A stretch of 64,000 nt of DNA, taken from positions 81,551 to 145,550 of the forward strand of contig NZ_AUDM01000010.1 of NCBI RefSeq assembly GCF_000425465.1, read 5' to 3'. Made by a program: the position numbers and the translations under genes. The stretch comes from Flavobacterium filum DSM 17961 (GTDB taxonomy: Bacteria > Bacteroidota > Bacteroidia > Flavobacteriales > Flavobacteriaceae). How positions within the stretch are numbered: position 1 is the first letter of the stretch; the number at the start of each line of letters is the position of its first letter. Below, one piece after another: positions 36,821 through 45,512 of this stretch. Under the pieces are notes generated by a model. That model saw only the letters and a program-made list of their open reading frames with translations. It did no database searches and was not told the DNA's origin.

Positions 36821-37381
36821 ATGATTAAAGAAAAACTTAAAAAAGGTCATTTGCTCATAGCAGAACCTTCCATTTATGGTGATTTGTCTTTTAATAGGTC
36901 GGTAATTTTATTAGCCGATCATAATCCTGAAGGCACAGTTGGTTTCATTTTAAACAAACCTTTAGAATATACCCTTACTGATTTGGTTCCTGAAATCGAA
37001 TCTTCCTTTACCGTTTACAATGGCGGTCCGGTTGAACAAGATAATTTATACTTTATTCATACTGTTCCTGAATTAATTCCGGATAGTGTTGAGATTTCTA
37101 ACGGAATTTATTGGGGTGGCAACTTTGAAAAAACCAGAGATTTAATTAATGATGGTGTTATTCAAAAAGAAAATATTCGATTCTTTTTAGGGTACACCGG
37201 TTGGAGTGCCAATCAATTGGAAGACGAATTGAATGCCAATTCCTGGATTTTGATTGAAAACAATTTCAAACAAAACATCTTGATGAAATCATCGGTCGAT
37301 TTTTGGAAAGAACAATTAATCGAACTCGGTGGCGAATATTTAATTTGGTCAAACGCTCCTGAAAATCCGATGTTAAATTAG
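36821..37381 (+). CDS. YqgE/AlgH family protein
   Basis: The 186-residue protein shows the family pattern: KGHLLIAEPSIYGDLSFNRSVILL at the start, HNPEGTVGFILNKPL, VYNGGPVEQDNLYFIH near 65 and FFLGYTGWSANQLEDEL near 125. The family is widespread and its role is unsettled. The gene is alone on its strand. Its stop overlaps the stop of the convergent aminotransferase gene by nine bases. Confidence 0.92.
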   Translation: MIKEKLKKGHLLIAEPSIYGDLSFNRSVILLADHNPEGTVGFILNKPLEYTLTDLVPEIESSFTVYNGGPVEQDNLYFIHTVPELIPDSVEISNGIYWGGNFEKTRDLINDGVIQKENIRFFLGYTGWSANQLEDELNANSWILIENNFKQNILMKSSVDFWKEQLIELGGEYLIWSNAPENPMLN

Positions 37382-38197
37382 TTCATTTACTTTTTCTAAA
37401 AGTAATTTTGACCAGTTTGTTTCAAATTCTTTCTTGCGGTATTTTGTAATAGGTTGAATACCTGTGATTACATTTGTAATGAATAATTCTGATGCTTTTT
37501 GTAAATCAAATGGCGAAATTGGTGCTTCGGTAACCGTTAATCCTTCTATATTTTTTGCTATTGAGAGAAGTTGCTTACGTAATATGCCATTCAAACAGCC
37601 TTCGGTTAAGGGTGGTGTAATTAATGTATCGCCCATCATCATAAACAAATTCCCATTTAACGCCTCCACTACTGATTTTTCTTCGTTGAGTAACAAGCAA
37701 TTTTGATAACCGTTTTCTTCTGCATAAATACTGCCTACAACTTGAATGGCTTTATTAGTTGTTTTGAGTGTAGAAAGTAATTGTTTCGTTATATAGAAAT
37801 CTTTATACAATTCAACTTCGTAGTTATCAGAAGAAAAATGATACTTTTTATCTAGAAGAGGTTGAACAGAAATTAAATACGAAACCGCATTATCCTTTGG
37901 TAAATAAAAACCACCATCATTTCTAAAAACCGTTAATCGAACTCTTGAGGATTCCGTTAAATTGGCTTCTTTAACTAATTTCAAAACTTCATTTTCCAAA
38001 AATTCTAATGTAAAACTCATTGGAATTTTCATTCTAAGAATTCGCATGGAAGCCATCAGTCGGAAATAATGGTCTTCAAAAAATAAAATTCTTCCTTCAA
38101 CAATTTTTAACGTTTCAAAAACTGCATCACCGTATAGAAAAGCTCTATTGGTTGACAACATCATTTCGTCTTGAATACTCCCATTAAAATTAACCAT
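37373..38197 (-). CDS. Class IV aminotransferase (PLP fold IV)
   Basis: The 274-residue protein has the fold-IV markers: the RAFLYGDAVFETLKI segment near 18-32, the PLP lysine in LKTTNKAIQ near 141, and VVEALNGNLFMM and TPPLTEGCLNGILR for cofactor phosphate binding. The candidates are aminodeoxychorismate lyase (PabC) and a branched-chain or D-amino-acid transaminase; sequence inspection does not decide. A stem-loop lies directly before its start codon, and the START-like gene precedes it on the same strand. Confidence 0.86.
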   Translation of the reverse strand: MVNFNGSIQDEMMLSTNRAFLYGDAVFETLKIVEGRILFFEDHYFRLMASMRILRMKIPMSFTLEFLENEVLKLVKEANLTESSRVRLTVFRNDGGFYLPKDNAVSYLISVQPLLDKKYHFSSDNYEVELYKDFYITKQLLSTLKTTNKAIQVVGSIYAEENGYQNCLLLNEEKSVVEALNGNLFMMMGDTLITPPLTEGCLNGILRKQLLSIAKNIEGLTVTEAPISPFDLQKASELFITNVITGIQPITKYRKKEFETNWSKLLLEKVNELI

Positions 38198-38204
38198 AAA
38201 AAAA

Positions 38205-38222
38205 GCCCTGAAAATTCAGGGC
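38205..38222 (-). terminator. Stem-loop ending eight bases before the aminotransferase start codon
   Basis: On the minus strand, GCCCTGAA pairs with TTCAGGGC, followed by seven T. This looks like a terminator for the START-like gene, yet its T-run almost touches the next start codon. A TATATTTG -7 box (38222-38229) abuts the stem. Confidence 0.75.
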
Positions 38223-38244
38223 AAATATAATTCAAATCCTATAA

Positions 38245-38637
38245 TTAAACTGAACCAATAACATGCTTCAAATCAGAAATTTGATTTTCCCACAATAATT
38301 TGGACTCTTCAATTTCATCTTCATAAGCAAAATCAATCACTACTAAAGAAACATCTTTTGTAATTTCATCTTCCATGATTTTTAATTCAAAATAATATTC
38401 GGTGTCTTTGTCATTTTCATCAATCCATTTGAATTTGATACGTTCACCTGTTTTTTTGGAAGCCAAACGAGCACGCTCTTTTGTATCGTCCCAAATAAAA
38501 GTAAACAACTCACCTCTTGAATTTACGTTGTCTGCAAACCATTCTGATAACCCGGAAGGAGTAGAAATATATTGATATAGAAGTTGTGGCGAAGAATTAA
38601 TCGGAAACTCTATTTCATAACGTAGTTTTGAATCCAT
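38245..38637 (-). CDS. START-like (SRPBCC/AHSA1-type) domain protein
   Basis: I choose the start at 38637 (MDSKLRYEIEFPINSSPQLLYQYIST), which gives 130 residues. The longer frame to 38715 has a low-complexity Phe/Lys leader that is not credible. The protein is a single helix-grip domain: LSEWFADNVNSRGELFTFIWD, then RIKFKWIDEN. These domains bind a hydrophobic ligand or a partner protein. The specific role is unknown. It is divergent from the tRNA gene. Confidence 0.85.
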   Translation of the reverse strand: MDSKLRYEIEFPINSSPQLLYQYISTPSGLSEWFADNVNSRGELFTFIWDDTKERARLASKKTGERIKFKWIDENDKDTEYYFELKIMEDEITKDVSLVVIDFAYEDEIEESKLLWENQISDLKHVIGSV

Positions 38638-38721
38638 ATTTAGAAAAATTTTGAGCAATATATTGAATATAAACACAAAAAAAAAGCGATTTTTAAAATA
38701 AAAATATTTTATCATTATATG

Positions 38722-38752
38722 TTTGGAAGCTTTACTATTATTTATATATTTG
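38722..38752 (+). promoter_or_regulatory. Promoter of tRNA-Met
   Basis: TTTG at 38722-38725 and TATATTTG at 38745-38752 are separated by 19 bases, a perfect consensus pair. The tRNA begins 34 bases after the -7 box. Confidence 0.9.
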
Positions 38753-38785
38753 CACCCGCATTCACAAAGTGATGAATCCTTATTT

Positions 38786-38859
38786 GGCGAGGTAGCTCAG
38801 TTGGTTAGAGCGTTGGATTCATAACCCAAAGGTCACGGGTTCAACTCCCGTCTTCGCTA
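38786..38859 (+). tRNA. tRNA-Met (CAT anticodon), probably elongator
   Basis: All four arms fold: acceptor GGCGAGG/CTTCGCT with two G-U pairs, D arm GCTC/GAGC, anticodon loop TTCATAA, and T arm ACGGG/CCCGT with loop TTCAACT. CCA is not encoded beyond the first C. The lowest anticodon-stem pair is an A-C mismatch. The first pair is G-U rather than the unpaired C1-A72 of initiators, so it is not the initiator. A lysidine-type tRNA-Ile cannot be fully excluded without a model search. Confidence 0.93.
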
Positions 38860-38861
38860 CT

Positions 38862-38887
38862 AAAAGTCCCCGATTGGGGACTTTTTT
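38862..38887 (+). terminator. Terminator after tRNA-Met
   Basis: AAAAGTCCCC pairs with GGGGACTTTT around loop GATT, with a T-run. Confidence 0.93.
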
Positions 38888-39061
38888 ATTTTTACGCTAT
38901 TTCTTTTCGTTTAAAAAAGCACTACATATTTTCTGTTTTTAAACTTTTTCACCTCATTCAAGCTATAAATTACAATTATTTCCATCTTTATTTATAAAAC
39001 TTCCACATCTAAAATGATTACATTTTGTAAGTTATTTATATTAACTTTTAATATTTTTATG

Positions 39062-39096
39062 CATTTCATCGATTATTTTATACATTTTATCGATTA
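39062..39096 (+). promoter_or_regulatory. Direct repeat CATTTyATCGATTA upstream of the T9SS cargo gene
   Basis: Two copies (39062-39075 and 39083-39096) differ by one base and are spaced 21 bases apart. Each contains the palindrome ATCGAT. A TACCTTTG box (39112-39119) follows, 40 bases before the start codon, without a well-spaced -33 box. This fits an activator-dependent promoter. The rest of the gap from 38888 holds nothing else I can name. Confidence 0.45.
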
Positions 39097-39158
39097 ATTG
39101 AAAATCGTTTTTACCTTTGAATCGTCAAAAATCTAAAATCAATTTAACCTCATTAACG

Positions 39159-41801
39159 ATGAAAAAGGTTATTGTAAAAAAATCTATTTTCACATTGCTA
39201 CTCTTAGTCATGTGCCAAATAGAAAGTAACGCAAAAAGTGAAGTAAAAGAATGTAAACCCATTCAAGCTCACACAAACGGCCAAGAATCCGTATTGAATA
39301 GTAACCAAAAAGCGTTTTTGCATTTTAATGGAATTAATGCATATGGAACCGCTGATGGCATTTTAGAAGGACTGGAAAAAACAACCTTGATGGGTTGGAT
39401 AAGTTTATCACCTCAATTTCAAAATGATGCCTTTATCATGGGGGAAAACAATTTCAATATCAGTTGTACTACCAACAGAAAAATTGTTGTGACTTGTAAT
39501 GCAATTACATTGACAAGCTCCATCTCGTTAGATACTTCACGCTGGTATCACATTACAGCTTCTTACAATGGTTCAAGCTTAAAATTGTACCTTAACGGAA
39601 AATTAATACAACAACAAAATTCGACCGGTACCATTCAACAATCAGAAAATGATACTTTTTCAATAGGAAAAAATCCTACTCAAAACACCCACTATTTTAA
39701 TGGAAAATTAGATGAAGTAAGGGTTTTTAATGAAAGTTTATCGGATACTCACATCCAGCAAATGGTGTACCAAGAAATTACCAATCATAATGGTACGGTA
39801 AGAGGCGTAACTATCCCAAAAAACTTCACAAACCTAAATTATAGTGCTTTGATTCGCTATTACAAAATGGATTTGATTCAAAACAGTATAGTACAAAATC
39901 AAACACAAAATACACCTGATAACGCTGAAGGAATTCAACTTTTTAATATCAACGCTGTTGGTATTCAAGAAGCTCCAATGCCTTTAGTAACAAAAAGAAA
40001 CGGCAATTTTACCACAGCTATTCAAGATGATTCAACCGATATTTTCGGAAAAGATGCCGAAACCTATCCTTGGGCTATCATCCAAGTGAGTCATGACATT
40101 ACACAATTTGCGAATGTCGTTAACTTAGGTCTAATTGTGGATTCGGGTAAAAAAATCACCCTGTTAAACGACACAAAAATCGAAAACAGAGGATACTTAA
40201 AACTAAACGGTAAAATCGATTTGGAAGGTGAAGCACAACTTATTCAAACCAGTGAAAGTATTTTAGACCCAACCAGTTCAGGTATATTGGAAAGAGACCA
40301 ACAAGGTCAGTCCAATCGATACAATTACAATTATTGGTCGTCGCCGGTTAGCACGCCTAATGCAACAACCATCAATCACGGTTATACTGTAGCCGGTGTA
40401 ATGAAAGACGGCAGCAATAGTCAACCACAAAATATTGCTTGGGTAAGTAGCACAAATAACCCTACCACCAGCAATCCAATTACACTTAGTAGCTATTGGA
40501 TTTATAAGTTTCAGAATTTAACGCCTCTTTATGCCAATTGGTCAACTGTTGGACAAAATGGATTATTGCAAGCCGGACAAGGCTATACTTTAAAAGGTAG
40601 CGGTACAGATGCTCCATTTCAAAACTATACGTTTGTGGGAAAACCTAATAATGGAACCATTACTGTTCCGGTTTCGCCTAACAATTTGAATTTGGCCGGA
40701 AACCCCTATCCTTCTGCCTTAGATGCACATACATTTATTAAAGACAATTGTAATGTAATCAACGGAACCTTATATTTTTGGGAACATTTTGCCAGCAATA
40801 ATACCCATAATTTATCCGGTTATCAAGGGGGTTATGGAGCCATAACGCTTGTTGGCGGTATCAAACCGGTAGCTCAGACTGGTGAAAATAATTTGAGTTC
40901 AAACACCAAAACTCCGGGACGTTTTATTCCGGTAGGACAAGGTTTTTTTGTAACAGGTAATGACCAAGGCGGTTTAATTACGTTCCAAAACAGTCAGCGT
41001 TTGTTTATTAAAGAAATCAATGAACAGTCTTTTGATTTATTTCGTCCGGCATCTACTACTGCTTTGGCGAATGATCAACTTCTTCCTGACAACATCGAAG
41101 ACCCGATTGAAGAGGAAGCTTTTGCCAAAATTAAAATCGGATTTAATTCGTATAACAACTACCATAGAGAAATTTTATTAGGCTTCATGAACGAATGGGC
41201 TACCGATAATATCGACCCCGGCTATGATGCCATTCATATTGATAATCAACAAAATGACATGTATTTCATGAATGGTTCCAATAAATTGGTCATTCAGGGA
41301 GTGGGTTATTTTGATGTAAACAAAAAATACCCGTTAGGAGTAAAAACCTATGAAGCCGGAAACGTTCAATTTACTTTAGACGAGGTTATGAATTGGGATG
41401 AAAACATTGATATTTTCATTCTAGACAAAACCACCGGAATACATCACCCGATTCAAAATGGTCCTTTTACGGTTTATTTGGCACAAGGCGAAATACACAA
41501 CCGTTTTGAATTAACGTTTAGCAACCAAGCGTTATCCAATCCTGATTTTAGCTTAGCCCAAGAAATTGGAGTTGCTTTTTCAAATGCCCAAAATTTACTT
41601 ACTATACAAAACTTAACCGATGTTACTGTGCAAACAGTGAATATCATTACAATCCTGGGCCAGACCCTTGCCACCTGGAATGTTGAAAACGAAACCCAAA
41701 CCAACATTTCGTTACCGGTGAGCAACGTGAGTACTGGCACCTACATTGTTCGTTTGCAAACAACTGCCGGAACAATTAGCAAAAAAATCATTATTAAATA
41801 G
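39159..41801 (+). CDS. Secreted LamG-domain protein with type IX sorting tail
   Basis: I choose the ATG at 39159 (MKKVIVKKSIFTLLLLVMC), which gives 880 residues with a signal peptide. An upstream TTG in frame overlaps the promoter box. A LamG/concanavalin-like domain lies at about residues 50-220 (LHFNGINAYGTADGILEGL, WYHITASYNGSSLKLYLNGK). A long middle part has Trp/Tyr/Asn-rich segments (YNYNYWSSPVSTPN). The C-terminal 65 residues form a Por-secretion tail (VNIITILGQTLATW, then STGTYIVRLQTTAGTISKKI). It should be exported by T9SS and fixed to the surface or released, perhaps as an adhesin or glycan binder. Confidence 0.9.
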   Translation: MKKVIVKKSIFTLLLLVMCQIESNAKSEVKECKPIQAHTNGQESVLNSNQKAFLHFNGINAYGTADGILEGLEKTTLMGWISLSPQFQNDAFIMGENNFNISCTTNRKIVVTCNAITLTSSISLDTSRWYHITASYNGSSLKLYLNGKLIQQQNSTGTIQQSENDTFSIGKNPTQNTHYFNGKLDEVRVFNESLSDTHIQQMVYQEITNHNGTVRGVTIPKNFTNLNYSALIRYYKMDLIQNSIVQNQTQNTPDNAEGIQLFNINAVGIQEAPMPLVTKRNGNFTTAIQDDSTDIFGKDAETYPWAIIQVSHDITQFANVVNLGLIVDSGKKITLLNDTKIENRGYLKLNGKIDLEGEAQLIQTSESILDPTSSGILERDQQGQSNRYNYNYWSSPVSTPNATTINHGYTVAGVMKDGSNSQPQNIAWVSSTNNPTTSNPITLSSYWIYKFQNLTPLYANWSTVGQNGLLQAGQGYTLKGSGTDAPFQNYTFVGKPNNGTITVPVSPNNLNLAGNPYPSALDAHTFIKDNCNVINGTLYFWEHFASNNTHNLSGYQGGYGAITLVGGIKPVAQTGENNLSSNTKTPGRFIPVGQGFFVTGNDQGGLITFQNSQRLFIKEINEQSFDLFRPASTTALANDQLLPDNIEDPIEEEAFAKIKIGFNSYNNYHREILLGFMNEWATDNIDPGYDAIHIDNQQNDMYFMNGSNKLVIQGVGYFDVNKKYPLGVKTYEAGNVQFTLDEVMNWDENIDIFILDKTTGIHHPIQNGPFTVYLAQGEIHNRFELTFSNQALSNPDFSLAQEIGVAFSNAQNLLTIQNLTDVTVQTVNIITILGQTLATWNVENETQTNISLPVSNVSTGTYIVRLQTTAGTISKKIIIK

Positions 41802-41828
41802 GGTTTTGATAATTGATTTTTGACACCG

Positions 41829-41857
41829 AAAGGCCCCTCGACGTGAGGGGCTTTTCA
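41829..41857 (+). terminator. Terminator after the T9SS cargo gene
   Basis: GCCCCTC (41833-41839) pairs with GAGGGGC (41845-41851) around GACGT, followed by TTTT. The displaced hisS fragment begins just after it. Confidence 0.88.
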
Positions 41858-41864
41858 TTTTTAT

Positions 41865-41951
41865 TCAAATTATTAACTTAGAAAGTTTTACTTTCAATCC
41901 CTCAAAATCCAACTTCACTTGTTCACCGGTTTGTAAATTTTTCCATCCAAA
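41865..41951 (-). pseudogene. Displaced duplicate of a hisS 3' end
   Basis: Read on the minus strand, this stretch encodes [20 protein letters not shown], then VKLSKLII and a TGA stop. The real hisS end reads [20 protein letters not shown], then RELF and TAG. A run of 41 bases (41899-41939) is identical to 42707-42747, and the match extends with scattered differences over about 60 bases. Upstream of FGW the match stops, so this is a fragment without the rest of the gene. The toxin-antitoxin pair lies between the two copies. Confidence 0.85.
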
Positions 41952-41986
41952 AATGTTAAAAACAAAAGTTATACGGATGTAATTCA

Positions 41987-42003
41987 TATATTTGTACGTA
42001 CAA
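41987..42003 (+). promoter_or_regulatory. Promoter -7 box with overlapping palindromic operator of the toxin-antitoxin pair
   Basis: The box TATATTTG (41987-41994) overlaps the perfect palindrome TTGTACGTACAA (41992-42003), which ends nine bases before the antitoxin start codon. The position suits autorepression by the antitoxin. No clear -33 box is visible. Confidence 0.5.
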
Positions 42004-42012
42004 CATATCGCT

Positions 42013-42264
42013 ATGGATACAAAATTGACATTAAAATTAAATCAAGAAATCATTGAGAAAGCGAAGGTTTATGCTGCTCAAAAGAAAGTGAGTTTGTCTC
42101 GAATTATCGAGAATTACTTGAAATCGCTTACCAATGATACAAAAAATGAGGATTCCATTGAAATCTCTCCATTTGTAAAAAGTATAAAAACCGGTAATTC
42201 AATTCCTGCCGATTTGGATTACAAAAAAGAATATGCTGAACATCTTTTGAACAAACATAAATGA
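42013..42264 (+). CDS. DUF6364 family antitoxin (ribbon-helix-helix type)
   Basis: The start at 42013 (MDTKLTLKLNQEIIEKAKVY) gives 83 residues. An in-frame TTG at 41992 lies inside the promoter palindrome and is rejected. The N-terminal 45 residues form a strand plus two helices (KVSLSRIIENYLKSL), as in ribbon-helix-helix DNA-binding antitoxins. The acidic and flexible C-terminal part should wrap the toxin. The stop overlaps the toxin start by four bases (ATGA). It lies in a cassette between two copies of the hisS 3' end. Confidence 0.82.
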   Translation: MDTKLTLKLNQEIIEKAKVYAAQKKVSLSRIIENYLKSLTNDTKNEDSIEISPFVKSIKTGNSIPADLDYKKEYAEHLLNKHK

Positions 42265-42674
42265 GTAAAAAGTTATTCTTAGACACTAACATCATACTTG
42301 ATTTTCTTGGGGAACGAGAACCTTTTTACCTTCCAAGTGCACAATTGGCAACTTTAGCCGATCACAAAAAAGTAAAATTGATTGCCTCTCCTATTTCATT
42401 TGCAACGGTAAATTATTTTCTCACCAAATCGGAAGGAATTTCAAATGCAAAAGAAAAATTGAGAAAGTTTAAAATTCTTTGTGAAATAGCTGTAATGAAT
42501 GAAAGCATTGTGGAAAAAGCTTTACATTCAGAATTTGAAGATTTTGAAGATTCATTACAATACTTTTGTGCTTTAGATTCAAAATGCGACATCATCATCA
42601 CTAGAAATCAAAAAGATTTTAAACATTCATTACTACCAATCATGTCGGCAGAAGAATATGTAAAAAGTCTATAA
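42261..42674 (+). CDS. PIN domain toxin (VapC-like ribonuclease)
   Basis: The 137-residue protein is a single PIN domain. The first acidic residue is Asp8 in LFLDTNIILDFL, a middle acidic cluster is FEDFEDSLQY near 96, and the last is Asp in SKCDIIITRNQKDF near 112. PIN toxins cut RNA, often tRNA or rRNA, in a Mg-dependent way. It is translated with the DUF6364 antitoxin. The gene is convergent with hisS and ends ten bases before the hisS stop. Confidence 0.85.
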   Translation: MSKKLFLDTNIILDFLGEREPFYLPSAQLATLADHKKVKLIASPISFATVNYFLTKSEGISNAKEKLRKFKILCEIAVMNESIVEKALHSEFEDFEDSLQYFCALDSKCDIIITRNQKDFKHSLLPIMSAEEYVKSL

Positions 42675-42684
42675 AAATTGTATT

Positions 42685-44052
42685 CTAGAACAACTCCCTC
42701 TTCAACCCCTCAAAATCCAACTTCACTTGTTCACCGGTTTGTAAATTCTTCAAACCAAAACAATTTTGTTCCATCTCCGATTGTCCGGCAATCACCGCAA
42801 AAGGTATTCCGCGTTTGTCGGCATGTTGAAATTGTTTAGCGATTTTAGCAGCATCAGGATACAATTCTACTTTGATTCCGCTACGGCGTAAGTTGGAAAT
42901 CGCTTCCATCGCATACAAACTTTCTTGATTGCCATAATTGATAAAAAGTGCTTTAGTAGTTGCCGTCACCGTTTCCGGGAATAAACCTAATTCTTCCAAC
43001 ACCAAATAAATACGGTCTAATCCAAACGAAATGCCGACACCACTCATATTCTTTAAACCAAAAATACCGGTTAAATCATCATAACGCCCGCCACCACCAA
43101 TCGAACCCATTGCTACGTGTGGAGCAACGACTTCAAAAATAGCTCCGGTGTAATAATTTAAACCTCTGGCTAACGTAACATCCAAATCAATGATGGCAGT
43201 TTGCAAACCTAATTTTTGAATGGTTTCACATATAAATTGAAGCTCCTCTACTCCTTTTTTTCCTTCGTCAGACGAGGCCAACAACTGATTCAACTTTGTA
43301 ATTTTTTCAGCAACTGTTCCCGAAAATTGAAACAACGGTTGCACTTTTTCGATGGCGAATGCCGAAATTCCTTTTTCAAGCATTTCTTTTTTCACGCCGT
43401 CTTCGCCTATTTTGTCTAATTTATCTAACGCGACTGTAAAATCAATTAATTTATCTTTTGCTCCAATCACTTCTGCAATGCCGGATAAAATTTTTCGGTT
43501 ATTGATTTTGATGGTGGCTCCGCCTAAACCTAATTGGGTGAAAACCGCATCATACAATTGCACCAACTCCACTTCTTGCCACAACGACGTAGAACCTACT
43601 ACATCGGCATCACATTGATAAAACTCTCTAAACCTTCCTTTTTGCGGACGATCGGCTCTCCAAACCGGTTGAATTTGGTATCGTTTGAACGGAAATTCAA
43701 TTTCGTTTTGGTGTTGAACCACGTATCGTGCGAAGGGAACGGTTAGGTCGTAACGAAGGGCTTTTTCGGAGATTTTAGAAGTTAGTTTTTTATAATCAAT
43801 GTTTGATAATTCGTCTTGACTTACTTTATCCAAATAATCCCCCGAATTCAATATCTTAAAAATCAATCGGTCACCTTCTTCCCCGTATTTTCCCATCAAC
43901 GTCTCTGAATTTTCAAACGAAGGCGTTTCAATTGGCTGAAAACCAAAGACCTCAAAATGATGTTTCATAATCGAACTGATGTAATTGCGTTTCGCCACCT
44001 CTGCCGGTGAAAAATCTCTCGTTCCTTTTGGAATACTGGGTTTTTGTGCCAT
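42685..44052 (-). CDS. hisS: Histidyl-tRNA synthetase
   Basis: The start at 44052 ([16 protein letters not shown]) gives 455 residues; the frame extends upstream without homology. Class II motif 2 appears as [16 protein letters not shown] near 130 and motif 3 as [14 protein letters not shown] near 345. The His-binding segment is [14 protein letters not shown]. The C-terminal anticodon-binding domain is complete. The final codons match a second copy beyond the toxin-antitoxin cassette, so the present 3' end may have arrived with that cassette. Confidence 0.95.
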   Translation of the reverse strand: MAQKPSIPKGTRDFSPAEVAKRNYISSIMKHHFEVFGFQPIETPSFENSETLMGKYGEEGDRLIFKILNSGDYLDKVSQDELSNIDYKKLTSKISEKALRYDLTVPFARYVVQHQNEIEFPFKRYQIQPVWRADRPQKGRFREFYQCDADVVGSTSLWQEVELVQLYDAVFTQLGLGGATIKINNRKILSGIAEVIGAKDKLIDFTVALDKLDKIGEDGVKKEMLEKGISAFAIEKVQPLFQFSGTVAEKITKLNQLLASSDEGKKGVEELQFICETIQKLGLQTAIIDLDVTLARGLNYYTGAIFEVVAPHVAMGSIGGGGRYDDLTGIFGLKNMSGVGISFGLDRIYLVLEELGLFPETVTATTKALFINYGNQESLYAMEAISNLRRSGIKVELYPDAAKIAKQFQHADKRGIPFAVIAGQSEMEQNCFGLKNLQTGEQVKLDFEGLKRELF

Positions 44053-44090
44053 TTTAAAATTATTTCTTTGGATTATAAGGTTCATTTTTG

Positions 44091-44140
44091 CCCGCTATGC
44101 GGGAGATTGCTATTTCGACTTCGTCATCTTGCGGAATGAC
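44091..44140. repeat. Palindromic intergenic sequence
   Basis: Two small hairpins lie side by side: CCCGC-TAT-GCGGG (44091-44103) and GTCAT with ATGAC (44123-44140), the latter around CTTGCGGA. The GTCAT...ATGAC unit with CTTCG/GCGGA resembles short dispersed repeats of Bacteroidota. It lies between the divergent hisS and permease genes. Confidence 0.55.
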
Positions 44141-44230
44141 AAAAATGAAAAGCTCTGCAAATATCTTACTTTTAAAATAATTTTCCTTGTCGCTTGTAAC
44201 AAAATATGCATAAATGTGACAAATATAAAC

Positions 44231-45481
44231 ATGACCGGATTAGTAAAAGAAAACATCAAAATTGCATTAGGTTCCATCAAAACACAATTGTTGCGAACCA
44301 TTCTAACGATTATCATTATAGCCATTGGAATTACGGCTTTGGTAAGTATTTTGACGGTGGTATCTGCATTGGAAAACACTATTTCTTCTAACTTTTCGAT
44401 GATGGGAGCCAATACATTTACGATTCGACAATATGAATTAGAAGTGAGAATTGGCAATGGCGGAAGACGTGGAGAACGCGAAATCATAAATCCGATTATT
44501 TCCTATCCGGATGCCAAAGCATTTAAAGAGAAATTCAATTATCCTTTTACAACCACATCATTATCCTTTACAGCTACTCCAACAGCTCAAGTGAAATTTG
44601 AAAATAAAAAAACAGATCCTGAAATTACCGTGTTGGGTGTTGATGAAAGTTATGCGGCAAACTCGGGATTAGAAGTCGCCACCGGAAGGAATTTTACCGG
44701 TTTTGATATTGAAAACAACAATTATGTCTGCGTCGTTGGTTCCGATTTTGAAAAAGGTTTATTGAAAGATGTGAACCCAATTGACAAAACAATTTCTATT
44801 CGGGGAGCAAAATTCAAAGTAATTGGCGTATTAAAAGAGAAAGGTTCTACTTTCGGCAATAGTCAAGATTTAAGAGTGTTGATTCCCATTCAAATTGCTC
44901 GTTCTGTTTTTACGCAACCAAACATCAATTATAACGTAAGTGTAATGGTGGATAAAAAAGAATTATTGGATGCCGCTATTGACCACGCAACCATAACGAT
45001 GCGACAAATTAGAAAGCAAAATCCGGTGGAAGATAATAATTTTGGAATCGTGCGAAGTGATGAATTAATCAATCAAATCTTATCGTTGACCAAAGTTTTG
45101 AGTGCTTCAGCTTGGATTATTGGTATCATTACTATTTTTGGTTCTTCCATTGCTTTGATGAACATCATGTTGGTTTCTGTAACGGAAAGAACACGTGAAA
45201 TTGGTGTTAGAAAAGCCTTGGGTGCCAAACGAAAAACGATTGCTTTTCAATTTTTTACCGAAACCATTGTAATTGGTCAATTGGGTGGAATAATCGGAAT
45301 TATTTTAGGAATTACAATCGGTTCTATCTTTGCTTCAGTGTTAGAATTTGATTTTATCATTCCTTGGATGGCCATTATTGCGGCGGTGATTACCAGCTTT
45401 GTTGTGGCATTGGTTTCGGGTTTATATCCCGCGATAAAAGCTTCTAAATTGGATCCTATTGAGGCGTTGCGTTACGAGTAA
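44231..45481 (+). CDS. MacB-like ABC transporter permease
   Basis: The ATG at 44231 (MTGLVKENIKIALGSIKTQLLRT) gives 416 residues; the frame upstream of it is a non-homologous run-through. One helix near 20-45 is followed by a MacB periplasmic core domain (about 45-260) and an FtsX domain with three helices near 290-410 (TREIGVRKALGAKRKTIAFQFF). It needs a separate ATPase, which is not adjacent. It probably moves a lipoprotein, peptide or drug, or transmits force across the envelope. Confidence 0.92.
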   Translation: MTGLVKENIKIALGSIKTQLLRTILTIIIIAIGITALVSILTVVSALENTISSNFSMMGANTFTIRQYELEVRIGNGGRRGEREIINPIISYPDAKAFKEKFNYPFTTTSLSFTATPTAQVKFENKKTDPEITVLGVDESYAANSGLEVATGRNFTGFDIENNNYVCVVGSDFEKGLLKDVNPIDKTISIRGAKFKVIGVLKEKGSTFGNSQDLRVLIPIQIARSVFTQPNINYNVSVMVDKKELLDAAIDHATITMRQIRKQNPVEDNNFGIVRSDELINQILSLTKVLSASAWIIGIITIFGSSIALMNIMLVSVTERTREIGVRKALGAKRKTIAFQFFTETIVIGQLGGIIGIILGITIGSIFASVLEFDFIIPWMAIIAAVITSFVVALVSGLYPAIKASKLDPIEALRYE

Positions 45482-45512
45482 AAATTGTTCAAAAATCAAC
45501 ATTCGTTATTCT

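Noticed and set aside
43352..43618. Open frame of 88 codons on the plus strand inside hisS
   Set aside because: It is a mirror of the hisS reading frame, with composition typical of antisense shadows.
43985..44230. Long N-terminal extension of the MacB-like permease
   Set aside because: The extra 82 codons cover the hisS start and a palindromic intergenic sequence. The ATG at 44231 begins exactly at the family's normal N-terminus.
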